NCBI GenBank assembly: GCA_944389455.1
Contig: CALXMK010000004.1
Coordinates: 1-64,000 of the forward strand
DNA length: 64,000 bases
Direction: 5' to 3'
From: an uncultured Verrucomicrobiota bacterium
Lineage (GTDB): Bacteria > Verrucomicrobiota > Verrucomicrobiia > Limisphaerales > UBA1412
Of this stretch, positions 1 to 8,836 are shown piece after piece. The translations under genes were made by a program, and so were the position numbers. A model generated the notes under the pieces. The model worked only from the letters and a program-made list of their open reading frames with translations, had not been told where the DNA came from and did no database searches. The stretch's first letter is position 1. Each line of letters opens with the position of its first letter.

Positions 1-783
1 AAATGGTATGATGGGTATCATTTCTGCGAGAATAGCGAGGGAGTTTATAATCCATTTAGCCTGCTCAATGCATTTGATTCACAAAAATTTAATGATTATT
101 GGTTTGAGACAGGGACGCCATCATTTCTGGTAAAGCTATTAAAGGAGAGTGATTATGAGCTGAATGATCTGCAGAATACGGTTTCAGATTCGTACGGATT
201 AAAGGATGTAGATAAGATTTATTCAGATCCGACACCGCTTCTATATCAGAGCGGATATTTGACGATAAAAGGATATGATCCAGTAATGAGAAGTTATTCG
301 TTGGGATATCCGAATCAGGAGGTGGAGAGGAGTTTTACTCGATATCTGGCGCCCTTCTATACCACGTTAAATAACCGCACTTCTTCGGGTTTTCTCAATG
401 GATTTATCCGGGAGATCAATTCAGGGAAACCGGAAGAGTTTCTATTAAGACTGCAGACGATGCTAGCTGATAATGATTATCGGGTAGCAGGGAAGAAGGA
501 GCTGTATTTCCAGAATGTGATCTATGTAGTCTTTAAGCTTCTGGGATTTTATGCAGAGGTGGAGAGAGCAACAAGCCGAGGGAGGATAGATATCACGATA
601 CAGACCCAAGATTATATTTATATCATGGAGCTGAAATTGGATCAGACGGCAGAGGAAGCGTTGAGGCAGATCAAAGAAAAGGGCTATGCTCAACCCTTCC
701 AAAGAGATTCTCGAAAATTATTCCTAATAGGAATCAATTTTTCCTCCGAGACCCGCACCCTTGGAGAGTGGGTGATTGAGTAA
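1..783 (+). CDS. AAA-ATPase-like / PD-(D/E)XK nuclease family protein (5' truncated)
   Basis: The reading frame is open from the first base, so the gene starts left of the window. The internal TTG at 259 is not a credible start because the homologous sequence continues upstream of it. The visible part begins with a KWYDGYHF motif followed by a Phe/Asn-rich stretch, as in the middle of the AAA-ATPase_like family (PF09820). The C-terminal third has a PD-(D/E)XK-type core, with an Asp in GRIDI and then MELKL giving the E-x-K pair (PDDEXK_9). The family is abundant in gut Bacteroidota and PVC bacteria and its role is not established. The next gene follows after about 50 bases but looks unrelated. 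Confidence 0.8.
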   Translation, partial: KWYDGYHFCENSEGVYNPFSLLNAFDSQKFNDYWFETGTPSFLVKLLKESDYELNDLQNTVSDSYGLKDVDKIYSDPTPLLYQSGYLTIKGYDPVMRSYSLGYPNQEVERSFTRYLAPFYTTLNNRTSSGFLNGFIREINSGKPEEFLLRLQTMLADNDYRVAGKKELYFQNVIYVVFKLLGFYAEVERATSRGRIDITIQTQDYIYIMELKLDQTAEEALRQIKEKGYAQPFQRDSRKLFLIGINFSSETRTLGEWVIE

Positions 784-834
784 GAGTTATAGAAATTACC
801 GATCGGAGTTGGTAGTGTAGGGAATTTAAAAGAA

Positions 835-2268
835 ATGCCTGGATCATTAAAACAAAAAACCGTAAAAGGCGTAATCTGGAGTTGTGTTGAGCGATTTTCC
901 GTGCAGGGGATACAGTTCCTTATCATGATAATCATGGCAAGGTTGCTCTCTCCAGAGGAGTATGGTCTGATTGGCATGGTGGCTATTTTCTTGGCAATAT
1001 CTCAATCGTTAATAGATAGCGGATTTTCTCAAGCATTGATCCGAAAGCTGGATCGAACGGATGTAGATAATTCAACGGTATTTTATTTTAATATTGTAGT
1101 CAGTGCTATACTGTATTTAATACTATTTTTGGCTGCACCATTTGTCGCTGAATTTTATAATCAACCCGAATTGAAAAGTGTCATGCGTGTTATATGCTTA
1201 GGGGTGATTTTTAATTCTCTGGCTGTTGTGCAGCGTGCATTATTTACTGCAAAAATAGATTTTAAATCCCAGGCTAAAGCTTCATTATCCGCTGCGATAT
1301 TTTCTGGTGTTGTAGGTATAGTGATGGCCTATGGGGGATATGGAGTATGGGCTTTAGTAGCTCAACAACTACTCAATTTATTTATCAACACGCTTTTATT
1401 ATGGATTTTTTCCAGTTGGAGGCCGTTGGCTGCCTTCTCATGGCAATCTTTTCATGAATTGTTTTCATTTGGCTCCAAGATGTTGGCATCAGGTCTCTTG
1501 GACACCTTATATAGGAATATTTATCCAATTGTAATAGGGAAGCTGTTCAGCGCTTCAAGTTTGGGACACTATACTCGAGCTCATCAATTTTCAGAGTTCC
1601 CTTCACAGAATATTAATGGAATTATACAAAGAGTGACATATCCTATTCTTTGTGAAATACAGCATGATGATAAACGGCTGGAAAATATATATCGCAGATT
1701 TCTGAAGTTATCAGCGTTTATAGTATTTCCGATGATGGTAGGTCTTTCATCTGTATCTCATCCGTTTATAAATGTAGTACTGGGAACTCAATGGGAATTT
1801 TGCGGACAATTGCTTCAGATCATCTGTTTTTCCATGATGTGGTATCCTATACATTCCATCAATTTGAATCTTTTGCAGGTAAAAGGCCGTTCAGATTTAT
1901 TCTTACGTCTTGAGATTATAAAAAAAATATTAGGAGTGAGTATGTTATGTGCAACAGCTCCTTTTGGTTTAGTGGTTATGTGTTATGGACAAATATTCAA
2001 TTCACTAATCGCCTTAATTATTAATACCTATTATACGGGTAAATTGATCAATGTAGGCTTCTTCCGGCAAATGCGCGATTTATTCCCTATTATTTTTCTT
2101 TCATTGACAATGTTTGCCGTGGTATTGCTCCTCAACCATTTGATTACTGATGACATTATCCGGCTTATTGTTGGAGTTCTTGTGGGAGCTATTATATATT
2201 CAGGAGGAAGCTATATTTTTAAATTTAAAGAATTGAACGAGCTCATCTCCTTAATAAGGAGAAAATAA
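835..2268 (+). CDS. Wzx-type oligosaccharide flippase (MOP superfamily)
   Basis: This 477-residue integral membrane protein has about 12 to 14 hydrophobic segments. Its N-terminus contains the LLSPEEYGLIGM and F-x-Q-A-L-I-R patterns typical of Polysacc_synt_3/Wzx flippases. It should move lipid-linked repeat units across the inner membrane for capsule or O-antigen assembly. It is the first gene of a tightly packed + strand series, with 15 bases to the next start. The ATG at 835 has no Shine-Dalgarno sequence, like most genes of this locus. The family call is secure; the substrate cannot be read from sequence. Confidence 0.88.
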   Translation: MPGSLKQKTVKGVIWSCVERFSVQGIQFLIMIIMARLLSPEEYGLIGMVAIFLAISQSLIDSGFSQALIRKLDRTDVDNSTVFYFNIVVSAILYLILFLAAPFVAEFYNQPELKSVMRVICLGVIFNSLAVVQRALFTAKIDFKSQAKASLSAAIFSGVVGIVMAYGGYGVWALVAQQLLNLFINTLLLWIFSSWRPLAAFSWQSFHELFSFGSKMLASGLLDTLYRNIYPIVIGKLFSASSLGHYTRAHQFSEFPSQNINGIIQRVTYPILCEIQHDDKRLENIYRRFLKLSAFIVFPMMVGLSSVSHPFINVVLGTQWEFCGQLLQIICFSMMWYPIHSINLNLLQVKGRSDLFLRLEIIKKILGVSMLCATAPFGLVVMCYGQIFNSLIALIINTYYTGKLINVGFFRQMRDLFPIIFLSLTMFAVVLLLNHLITDDIIRLIVGVLVGAIIYSGGSYIFKFKELNELISLIRRK

Positions 2269-2283
2269 TAAATAACATCAAAT

Positions 2284-3393
2284 ATGGAAAATAAATTAAT
2301 TACAGTGACGTCTCCGTTACTGCCAAATCTTGATGAATTTAATGAAATGCTCAAACAGATATGGGAGAGCAAATGGATTACTAATAATGGTTCCTTCCAT
2401 AGACAGCTTGAAAAAGAGCTTACTGCCTATTTGAGGGTTCCGTTCATAAGCCTGTTTACCAATGGTACATTGCCTTTGATAACAGCTTTGCAGGCACTCA
2501 GAATAACAGGTGAGGTGATAACCACTCCTTACAGTTTTGTCGCTACGACCCATGCCCTTTGGTGGAACGGTATCAAACCGGTTTTTGTTGACGTTGATCC
2601 AGCGACCGGTAATCTGGATCCAGATAAAATAGAGGCAGCGATAACACCCAGAACGACAGCGATCATGCCTGTGCATGTATATGGAAATCCTTGTGATACA
2701 AAGCGTATTCAAGAGATTGCCGATAAATACGGATTAAAGATTATTTATGATGCGGCCCATGCCTTTGGGGTAGAGGTAAATGGCGAAAGTCTCTTGAATG
2801 CTGGAGATTTATCTACGCTCAGTTTTCATGCTACAAAAGTATTTAATACGATTGAAGGCGGGGCCCTGGTTATGAGGGATGAACAAACCAAAAAGCGTAT
2901 TGATTACTTAAAAAACTTTGGCTTTATAAACGAGGTTACAGTGGTAGGACCTGGAATTAATAGCAAAATGGATGAAATGCGTTCTGCTTACGGACTTCTG
3001 AATCTTAAACAAGCCGATGCTGCAATAGAGGCTCGCCATCAGGTTGCAATTAAATATCGCGAAGCACTGCGCAATGTGGAGGGGATTACCTTCTTCGACG
3101 ATATGCCGGGAGTAAAGCACAACTACTCATATTTCCCAATTTTTATAGATACAGAAAAATATGGGATGACACGAGATGAACTTTATTTCAAAATGAAAGA
3201 GCAGAATGTGTTGGGGCGCCGTTATTTTTATCCGTTGATCAGCACATTCAGCACCTATCGCGGTTTAGAAAGTGCAGCTCCTGAAAATTTGCCTAACGCT
3301 CATAAAATGGCGGATCAGGTAATTTGCTTGCCTATGCACCATGCGTTGAACGAAGAGGATATTAAGAGGATATTAGAGTTAATCATTGAGTAA
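2284..3393 (+). CDS. DegT/DnrJ/EryC1/StrS sugar aminotransferase
   Basis: This 369-residue PLP-dependent enzyme should transfer an amino group to a keto-sugar nucleotide. Near residue 190, SFHATKVFNTIEGG holds the Schiff-base lysine. DAAHAFG upstream and a TNGT stretch near residue 60 are also family features. The lysine argues against RfbH-type C-3 dehydrases, which have histidine there. It lies between the flippase and an ATP-grasp enzyme with gaps of 15 and 20 bases, so it probably makes the amino sugar that the following genes modify. No partner 4,6-dehydratase is adjacent; the CDP-glucose dehydratase 14 kb downstream, or one outside the window, could supply the substrate. Confidence 0.88.
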   Translation: MENKLITVTSPLLPNLDEFNEMLKQIWESKWITNNGSFHRQLEKELTAYLRVPFISLFTNGTLPLITALQALRITGEVITTPYSFVATTHALWWNGIKPVFVDVDPATGNLDPDKIEAAITPRTTAIMPVHVYGNPCDTKRIQEIADKYGLKIIYDAAHAFGVEVNGESLLNAGDLSTLSFHATKVFNTIEGGALVMRDEQTKKRIDYLKNFGFINEVTVVGPGINSKMDEMRSAYGLLNLKQADAAIEARHQVAIKYREALRNVEGITFFDDMPGVKHNYSYFPIFIDTEKYGMTRDELYFKMKEQNVLGRRYFYPLISTFSTYRGLESAAPENLPNAHKMADQVICLPMHHALNEEDIKRILELIIE

Positions 3394-3413
3394 TTATTTT
3401 TTTTGTTGCTAGA

Positions 3414-4616
3414 ATGAAAAATATATTGGTTTTACCTGGGACAATGTGGCAGTTAGCTCTAATAGATAAAATTCGAGAGATGGGGCATAAAGCTTTAGTG
3501 GTGAATCCGGCTGCAGATTCTATTGGTTTTTCACATGCAGATTCTTATCTTCAGTCAGATATATTTGATGTGGATAGAGTTGTTTCTTGGGGAAAAGAAA
3601 ATCATGTAAATGCGGTCATGTCTGATGAATGTGACATAGCGATGAATCTTATTGCTAAATTAGGTAAGATATTCAATGTACCGACTTTAGATGAAGAGAC
3701 AGCAAGTCTTTATACGGATAAGTTTCTTATGCGGGAATTCAGCAAAAAACTGGGACTTAAATATCCAGAGTATAAATATTGCAGAACTAAGAAAGATGCA
3801 ATAGAGCTGCTTCATAAAATCAATGGCCCGATTATTATCAAACCATTGGATAGCAATGCTAGTCATGGAGTTTTTAAAATAACGGCAGAGAGTGAACTTG
3901 AGAATAAGTTTGCAGAAAGTCTTTCTTTTTCAAGACACAGTAAATGCGTTTTAGCTGAGAGATTTATCAATGGGGTAGAATTTACGATAGACGGGATAAA
4001 GACTCCATCTAACCATTATACACTGGCTATTAGTGAAAAAAAGCATTTTAGGCATAATGAAAGTATAGCCAATGAATTGTACTTTACTCATTATAACGAT
4101 CAATTTGATTATGATGAAATTCGGAAGCTAAACGATACATTTGTAATGCATTCCAATCTGCTTTTTGGTTTTACACATGCCGAGTATAAGTATGAGGATG
4201 GTACCTATTATTTGATTGAAATTGCCGCACGTGGTGGTGGAAACATGATTTCATCAGTAATTACTCAGCATATGACCAATTATGATACCTATCGTTATCT
4301 AATCGAGTGCGCCACAGGTCATATTCATGAACAAAATTTTTCATTGCGTCCAGAATATAGGGATCGGGCAGCTGTACTTAAGTTTTTTTCTACACCGTCA
4401 GAAGGAGGAGTTGTAACAGAGATAAAAGGTTTAGATTATCTCAAATCCGAACCAGATATTGTGCAATATAAACTTAATTTTCAGGTTGGAGATAATATAG
4501 TACAAGCTGCTAATGATTCAGCTAGAATAGGTTTTTACATAGCATGTTCTGAAAATAAAGAAAAATTAAATAAAGTCATGCGCAATGTAGAAGAAAATTT
4601 TGAAATTATAATCTAA
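3414..4616 (+). CDS. ATP-grasp ligase (carbamoyl-phosphate-synthase-like)
   Basis: This 400-residue protein has a Rossmann-like pre-ATP-grasp N-terminus (ILVLPGTMWQ). It is followed by an ATP-grasp fold: the ATP-binding lysine lies in IIIKPLDSNASHGV near residue 145, and the Mg-binding acid and loop in LIEIAARGGGN near residue 280. Such enzymes form amide bonds through an acyl phosphate. Its position directly after a sugar aminotransferase suggests it joins a carboxylate or amino acid to an amino sugar. It ends one base before the next ATG, indicating translational coupling. The fold is clear; the substrate is an inference. Confidence 0.83.
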   Translation: MKNILVLPGTMWQLALIDKIREMGHKALVVNPAADSIGFSHADSYLQSDIFDVDRVVSWGKENHVNAVMSDECDIAMNLIAKLGKIFNVPTLDEETASLYTDKFLMREFSKKLGLKYPEYKYCRTKKDAIELLHKINGPIIIKPLDSNASHGVFKITAESELENKFAESLSFSRHSKCVLAERFINGVEFTIDGIKTPSNHYTLAISEKKHFRHNESIANELYFTHYNDQFDYDEIRKLNDTFVMHSNLLFGFTHAEYKYEDGTYYLIEIAARGGGNMISSVITQHMTNYDTYRYLIECATGHIHEQNFSLRPEYRDRAAVLKFFSTPSEGGVVTEIKGLDYLKSEPDIVQYKLNFQVGDNIVQAANDSARIGFYIACSENKEKLNKVMRNVEENFEIII

Positions 4617-5333
4617 ATGAAAGAGAATATTATGGAAAAATTGGTTGCGGAAGCCATTAACTTAATTGAGGCTAATAAAATCTCATCAACTGAAATTGGC
4701 GATGTTTTGGGAAAGACAGGGCAAATTGAAGGTGTATATGCTTTAAACAGAGGTCTGTTTAAAGTTGGAGAAGTTGTTTTCATTTATGCAATAAATAACA
4801 GTAATTATGAAGTACACCGTCAACTTGCAGAGAAAGACATTAAAGGAAAAATTCTTTTTGTACACAATATAAATTGTGATAGAGCAGTTTTTGGTGATCT
4901 TGTCACGAAGTATATCATGCTTTATAAGCAGGCAAAGGCAATTGTTATTAATGGAAAATTACGTGATGCTCATACTCTTATTAAAGAACAGTATCCAATA
5001 TGGCTTGAAGGGGTTAGCCCTATCGGTTGTGTTAATTGCCAAAATGGACAAGATTTAGACATTAACGACTATGAAGTTTTGAAGAGAAAATATGAAGGTT
5101 CTATTATGGTATGCGATGACAGCGGTGTGGTGATGATACCTAGGGAGAAGGTAAATGAGCAATTATTGAATAAACTCAATTTTATTGAATTTCAGGAAGA
5201 TATTTGGTTCTACTGTCTCGATACATTAAAAATGTCTACATTTGATATTGTTTGTAAGAAAAAATATTTAGAGGGTGAATTGTTAGATAAAAGACTTCTT
5301 GCTAAATTAGAAGAATTTCAAAAAAATATATAG
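4617..5333 (+). CDS. RraA-like / HMG-aldolase-fold protein
   Basis: This 238-residue protein matches the RraA/dimethylmenaquinone-methyltransferase-like family. AIVINGKLRDAHTL near residue 105 corresponds to the conserved G-x-x-R-D loop, in which Arg binds substrate and Asp binds metal in class II pyruvate aldolases. PIWLEGVSP follows, and DDSGVVMIP near residue 175 matches the family's D-x-x-GV-x-x-IP strand. Aldolase members cleave or form 4-hydroxy-4-methyl-2-oxoglutarate-type acids, while RraA itself inhibits RNase E. Here it abuts an ATP-grasp gene with no gap and precedes another by 22 bases, so making or trimming an acyl group for a glycan is more likely than RNase control. The G-x-x-R-D signature is intact. 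Confidence 0.7.
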   Translation: MKENIMEKLVAEAINLIEANKISSTEIGDVLGKTGQIEGVYALNRGLFKVGEVVFIYAINNSNYEVHRQLAEKDIKGKILFVHNINCDRAVFGDLVTKYIMLYKQAKAIVINGKLRDAHTLIKEQYPIWLEGVSPIGCVNCQNGQDLDINDYEVLKRKYEGSIMVCDDSGVVMIPREKVNEQLLNKLNFIEFQEDIWFYCLDTLKMSTFDIVCKKKYLEGELLDKRLLAKLEEFQKNI

Positions 5334-5355
5334 CTTTTATAAGTCAATTTGAAAT

Positions 5356-6540
5356 ATGAAACAAAATTTATCAGATATAAGCGATACCATCCCTTATATA
5401 GGCAAAGACAGCGGAAGAATAGAGGGGATATTCCAATCGAAAGGATTGCAAAAAGGAAGAGCAGTATATCTTACTACTTTATTAGAAGAAGATTGGAATA
5501 AATGTGATGAAGATGAAGAAAAAAAATTTTGGGCTTTAGAGCATGGTTTTTTGCCAGGTAGGATAAAATTATACAATCTAAATCAAACGAATTATTTAAA
5601 TTATTTATCCGATATGGATTATTTTCGATTGCATCCAATAAACAATCATTTTGCAATATGGATCAATGATAAATTGACCTTAAAATATGTGATTCCTTCT
5701 GTTTTTCTTACATTAGAGGGGAGAAAATTATCTATAATGCCGGAATATTATTTGTATATTGAAAACGACGGCAGATATTCATATTTGATGGATTCTCCAC
5801 AGTGGATATCACACAATAAAGATTATTTATTCAATCTTTTAAAACAAAAGGGGAAATTAGCTTTAAAGCCATCAAAAGGTGCCGGAGGTCATGGTTTCGT
5901 AATGTTGGAGTATATAGCTGGGGATTTGTACGTAAATTTTAAAAAATTAAATAAATCAGCGTTTGATGAATTCATAGAGAGTCTCAATGGATATCTAGTA
6001 ATGGAATATGTAGAACAACACAAAGCTTTAAATCCTATTTGGAGTAAAAGTGTTTGTACTCTTAGGGTGATTGCCTTAAAGAGGTGGGATAATAACTTTG
6101 ATAGTAAAGTAGATATAATAGTTTCATATGCACGATTTGGTACAAGTAAATCACATGGTGCCAGTAATTTATCTTCAGGTGGTGTGGCTATTCCTTTTGA
6201 TTTTAATACAGGTCGATTTGGTGAAAAATTTTATCAATATCAGAAATATGCGATAGGTGGTGAAATTAGTTTTATGAGACACCCTGATACCAATGTTTCA
6301 TTAACCGGTGAGATGTTGCCTAATTGGGAAATTATACGAGATACAGTTTTTTCTGTGTGCAATTATTTATCTTCTTTGGAGTATTTTGGATTTGATTTGA
6401 TGGTAACAAATGATGGTGTAAAGATGTGCGAAATAAATACACATCCTTCTTTGGATTATGAACAGATAATGTGTGGGCCTATAATGTTAAAAAAAGAGGC
6501 AAAAGAATTTTTTGAGATGAAATTACGACAAAAAATTTGA
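5356..6540 (+). CDS. Sugar-transfer-associated ATP-grasp protein
   Basis: This 394-residue protein resembles the ATPgrasp_ST family (PF14397). The ATP-grasp lysine is in LALKPSKGAGGHGF near residue 173. A long central stretch includes SHGASNLSSGGVAIPFD near residue 270, and the Mg-site end CEINTHPSLDYEQ is near residue 360. Members occur in capsule and exopolysaccharide loci and are presumed to attach an amino acid or other acid to a sugar. It is the second ATP-grasp gene of this five-gene module, and only 7 bases separate it from the GNAT gene. The AT-rich coding sequence matches its neighbours. Confidence 0.8.
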   Translation: MKQNLSDISDTIPYIGKDSGRIEGIFQSKGLQKGRAVYLTTLLEEDWNKCDEDEEKKFWALEHGFLPGRIKLYNLNQTNYLNYLSDMDYFRLHPINNHFAIWINDKLTLKYVIPSVFLTLEGRKLSIMPEYYLYIENDGRYSYLMDSPQWISHNKDYLFNLLKQKGKLALKPSKGAGGHGFVMLEYIAGDLYVNFKKLNKSAFDEFIESLNGYLVMEYVEQHKALNPIWSKSVCTLRVIALKRWDNNFDSKVDIIVSYARFGTSKSHGASNLSSGGVAIPFDFNTGRFGEKFYQYQKYAIGGEISFMRHPDTNVSLTGEMLPNWEIIRDTVFSVCNYLSSLEYFGFDLMVTNDGVKMCEINTHPSLDYEQIMCGPIMLKKEAKEFFEMKLRQKI

Positions 6541-6547
6541 TTAAAAG

Positions 6548-6970
6548 ATGGTCCTTGTAAATATAGAAAAAATAGATGAATTAGAGTTGTTGGAGTACTT
6601 GAAAAATACTCCATTAGCAAATAAAGTTGAAATAAAAGAATATACCCATAAAGTTTGTACCAATGCTACTATTTTTGTTGCGCGTGAAAATGAAAATATC
6701 ATTGGCGTGAATATTGTTTATTTTAACGATCGTATTTTAAAACGAGGGTATATAACACATATTCGAGTAAATGAAACGCATAGAAAACTTGGCATAGGTG
6801 GACTTTTGTTGAGCAAAGCTATGGACTATGCTCGTGAACATAATTTTACGTCTATTGCCTTAGAAGTGAGAAAAAATAATGAGATAGCTATGCATTTATA
6901 TACACGAAATGGTTTTACTATCTATCAGGAGACTGAAAATAGTTATTACATGAAAAAATCCATTATATAA
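6548..6970 (+). CDS. GNAT family N-acetyltransferase
   Basis: This 140-residue GNAT-fold protein carries the acetyl-CoA pyrophosphate loop RKLGIGGLLL (R-x-x-G-x-G) near residue 83. It also has the C-terminal V-R-x-x-N-x-x-A-x-x-L-Y-x-x-N-G-F signature around residues 110 to 127. It is the last gene of the tightly spaced group that starts at 2284; a gap of about 190 bases without a gene follows. It probably N-acetylates an amino sugar or the product of the preceding ATP-grasp enzymes. Protein acetylation cannot be excluded, but the context favours a sugar. Confidence 0.85.
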   Translation: MVLVNIEKIDELELLEYLKNTPLANKVEIKEYTHKVCTNATIFVARENENIIGVNIVYFNDRILKRGYITHIRVNETHRKLGIGGLLLSKAMDYAREHNFTSIALEVRKNNEIAMHLYTRNGFTIYQETENSYYMKKSII

Positions 6971-7156
6971 TTAAGGTTGCTGCAATAAAACTAAAAATCT
7001 CAAAATTTTCTATTCAGAAGTTCAACAATTATAACAGTAACATATAAAGATAGTTTTAATTATTTTGAAAATGTGAACGTCTAAATCAAAATATTAAGAT
7101 ACATATTTAAATGATAAAAACACTATTGATCTATTTATTTTTCTAGTATTACATAA

Positions 7157-8089
7157 ATGAAAGAAAATACTTCCCCTTTGATGGTGACAATCCGCTGTTT
7201 AGCATATAATCATGAACCCTATATTCGGCAATGTCTGGAAGGTTTTGTGATGCAAAAGACGAATTTTCGTTTTGAAGCGATAGTTCATGATGATGCCTCC
7301 ACGGATGGCACCGCAGCGATTATTAGAGAATACGCTAAGAAATATCCAGATATCATTAAACCGATTTTTGAAACAGAAAACCAGTATTCTAAAAAGGATG
7401 GTTCACTTAGAAGAATAATGGATGCTCATACACATGGTAAATATGTGGCTATATGCGAAGGTGATGATTATTGGATTGATCCATTGAAACTCCAAAAACA
7501 GGTAGATTTCTTGGAGAAGCATCCGGAGTGTGTTTATTCTTGTCACCGGTATTATATTTACAATGAGCTGACCAAAGAAAAATATCTGTCGTCTAACAAA
7601 TACTTTGACAATTCTCCTAGTGATACAGAATTTATATTTGATTTAGCATATCCTTTTTCTTGTGATTGGGTTACTAAGACATTGACTTGCCTTTTTAAAA
7701 AGGAAGTATATGAAAATTGTGTTATTGGAAATTTTAAGTATCGTAGAGATGTTCATTTAGTATATTATATATTATCTGCTGGTAAAGGAGTTTGCCATTC
7801 TTTTGTGGGGGGAGTATACAGGAAAAATTCAGGAGGAATATATGGAAGTTTATCAGATATTGATCAGCTAAAGACGAATTATAAAGTATTTGCAGAATTT
7901 TATTCAATGGCAAAAGACCCCTTTTTAAAGAAACTAGTAGTATCTAATTATGCTCAAATTCTTGTTAAAGAAAGAAAAATAAGAATTCCTCATAATTTAT
8001 TGGAATGTGAATTATTATTTATCCATATGCCACCTGTAGTCATAAGAAAAATTTTTAGAAAGTTATGTTTTTTTGTTAACAAAAAATAA
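7157..8089 (+). CDS. Glycosyltransferase family 2
   Basis: This 310-residue GT-A enzyme starts with VTIRCLAYNHEPYIRQCLEGF. It has the nucleotide-binding acidic pair in HDDASTDGT near residue 50 and a D-x-D-like CEGDDYWIDP near residue 105. The C-terminus is lysine-rich with one hydrophobic stretch that could peripherally anchor it at the inner membrane, where it would add a sugar to the lipid-linked repeat. Length and motifs are complete, in contrast to several glycosyltransferases downstream. Donor and acceptor are unknown. Confidence 0.85.
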   Translation: MKENTSPLMVTIRCLAYNHEPYIRQCLEGFVMQKTNFRFEAIVHDDASTDGTAAIIREYAKKYPDIIKPIFETENQYSKKDGSLRRIMDAHTHGKYVAICEGDDYWIDPLKLQKQVDFLEKHPECVYSCHRYYIYNELTKEKYLSSNKYFDNSPSDTEFIFDLAYPFSCDWVTKTLTCLFKKEVYENCVIGNFKYRRDVHLVYYILSAGKGVCHSFVGGVYRKNSGGIYGSLSDIDQLKTNYKVFAEFYSMAKDPFLKKLVVSNYAQILVKERKIRIPHNLLECELLFIHMPPVVIRKIFRKLCFFVNKK

Positions 8090-8409
8090 GTACTCAATTC
8101 CTAAGAAAGATAAAATTACTTGAAATAAAAGGTATAGAAGAAGATCATAGGATCTTATATGTTTAAGGAACTGTAACTTAAAAATAAATATACTAAAAGT
8201 ATGGTTAGTTAGCAAGTCTGTTTTTAGTGTCGAAAGATTTGTTAATCAGCAATATCTTTATAGTTTTTCATAGAAAACAATTATATATTGGTCTTGTGAC
8301 AAAAAACAGATATGACTGACAAAGAATAAAGGAGATACATGGGATTCTCTTTTTTATAATTATTTCAAATACAAGCGAGTATAGCGTAATATAATGTTAT
8401 TATTATTCT
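8090..8409 (+). other. AT-rich spacer with no gene recognised
   Basis: This stretch between two glycosyltransferase genes contains many stops in all frames and no terminator, tRNA or insertion-sequence end that I can see. Its last 60 to 70 bases resemble, at lower identity, the sequence upstream of the glycosyltransferase at 11157, so the duplication noted at 8410-8657 begins before the start codon. Confidence 0.5.
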
Positions 8410-8667
8410 ATGAATGGAAAGGATTTGGTTTCAGTAATAATTCCTACTTATCAGCGACCGGAAAATTTAATACGAGCTATTGAAAGTGTTTTGACTCAAA
8501 CATATAAAACTATTGAAATAATCGTAGTAGATGACAATGGAAAAGGAACGGAATGGCAGCTTACTACGGAAAAATTATTAAAAGATTATGTTGTTGAGGG
8601 GAAAATACAATATATTTGTCACAAGGAAAGTCTAAATGGTTCTGCTGCGCGAAATACAAGTGGCTAA
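8410..8667 (+). pseudogene. Glycosyltransferase family 2 N-terminal fragment (duplicate of the gene at 11157)
   Basis: Codons 1 to 83 repeat the start of the intact glycosyltransferase at 11157 with three base changes in 248 bases. The match ends abruptly after an arginine-asparagine pair, and two foreign codons and a TAA follow. Only the first half of the GT-A nucleotide-binding fold is present (VSVIIPTYQRPENLIRAIES and VVDDNGKG), so no transferase activity is expected. It is best read as a duplication remnant or a donor for gene conversion with the complete copy. Confidence 0.85.
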
Positions 8668-8836
8668 ATAAGAAATTATTATACTTAAGAAAATCAGAAT
8701 AGATATTGAAATCGAATCTTAATTTAGGATATATCTTTTACTGAAGGCTTTAGTGATATATAGGATTATTATGAATAGTTTTTTATCTGTTCTTATTAAA
8801 AAATCTTTTTAAGAGAAATAATAATAAATTTAAAAT

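Noticed and set aside
2284-3393. rfbH (CDP-4-keto-6-deoxyglucose-3-dehydrase)
   Set aside because: The PLP-site residue is lysine (HATK), not histidine, and the iron-sulfur cysteines of RfbH are not apparent.
4617-5333. RNase E regulator RraA proper
   Set aside because: The protein is longer and more divergent than RraA and sits inside a glycan operon; an aldolase-fold enzyme is more consistent.
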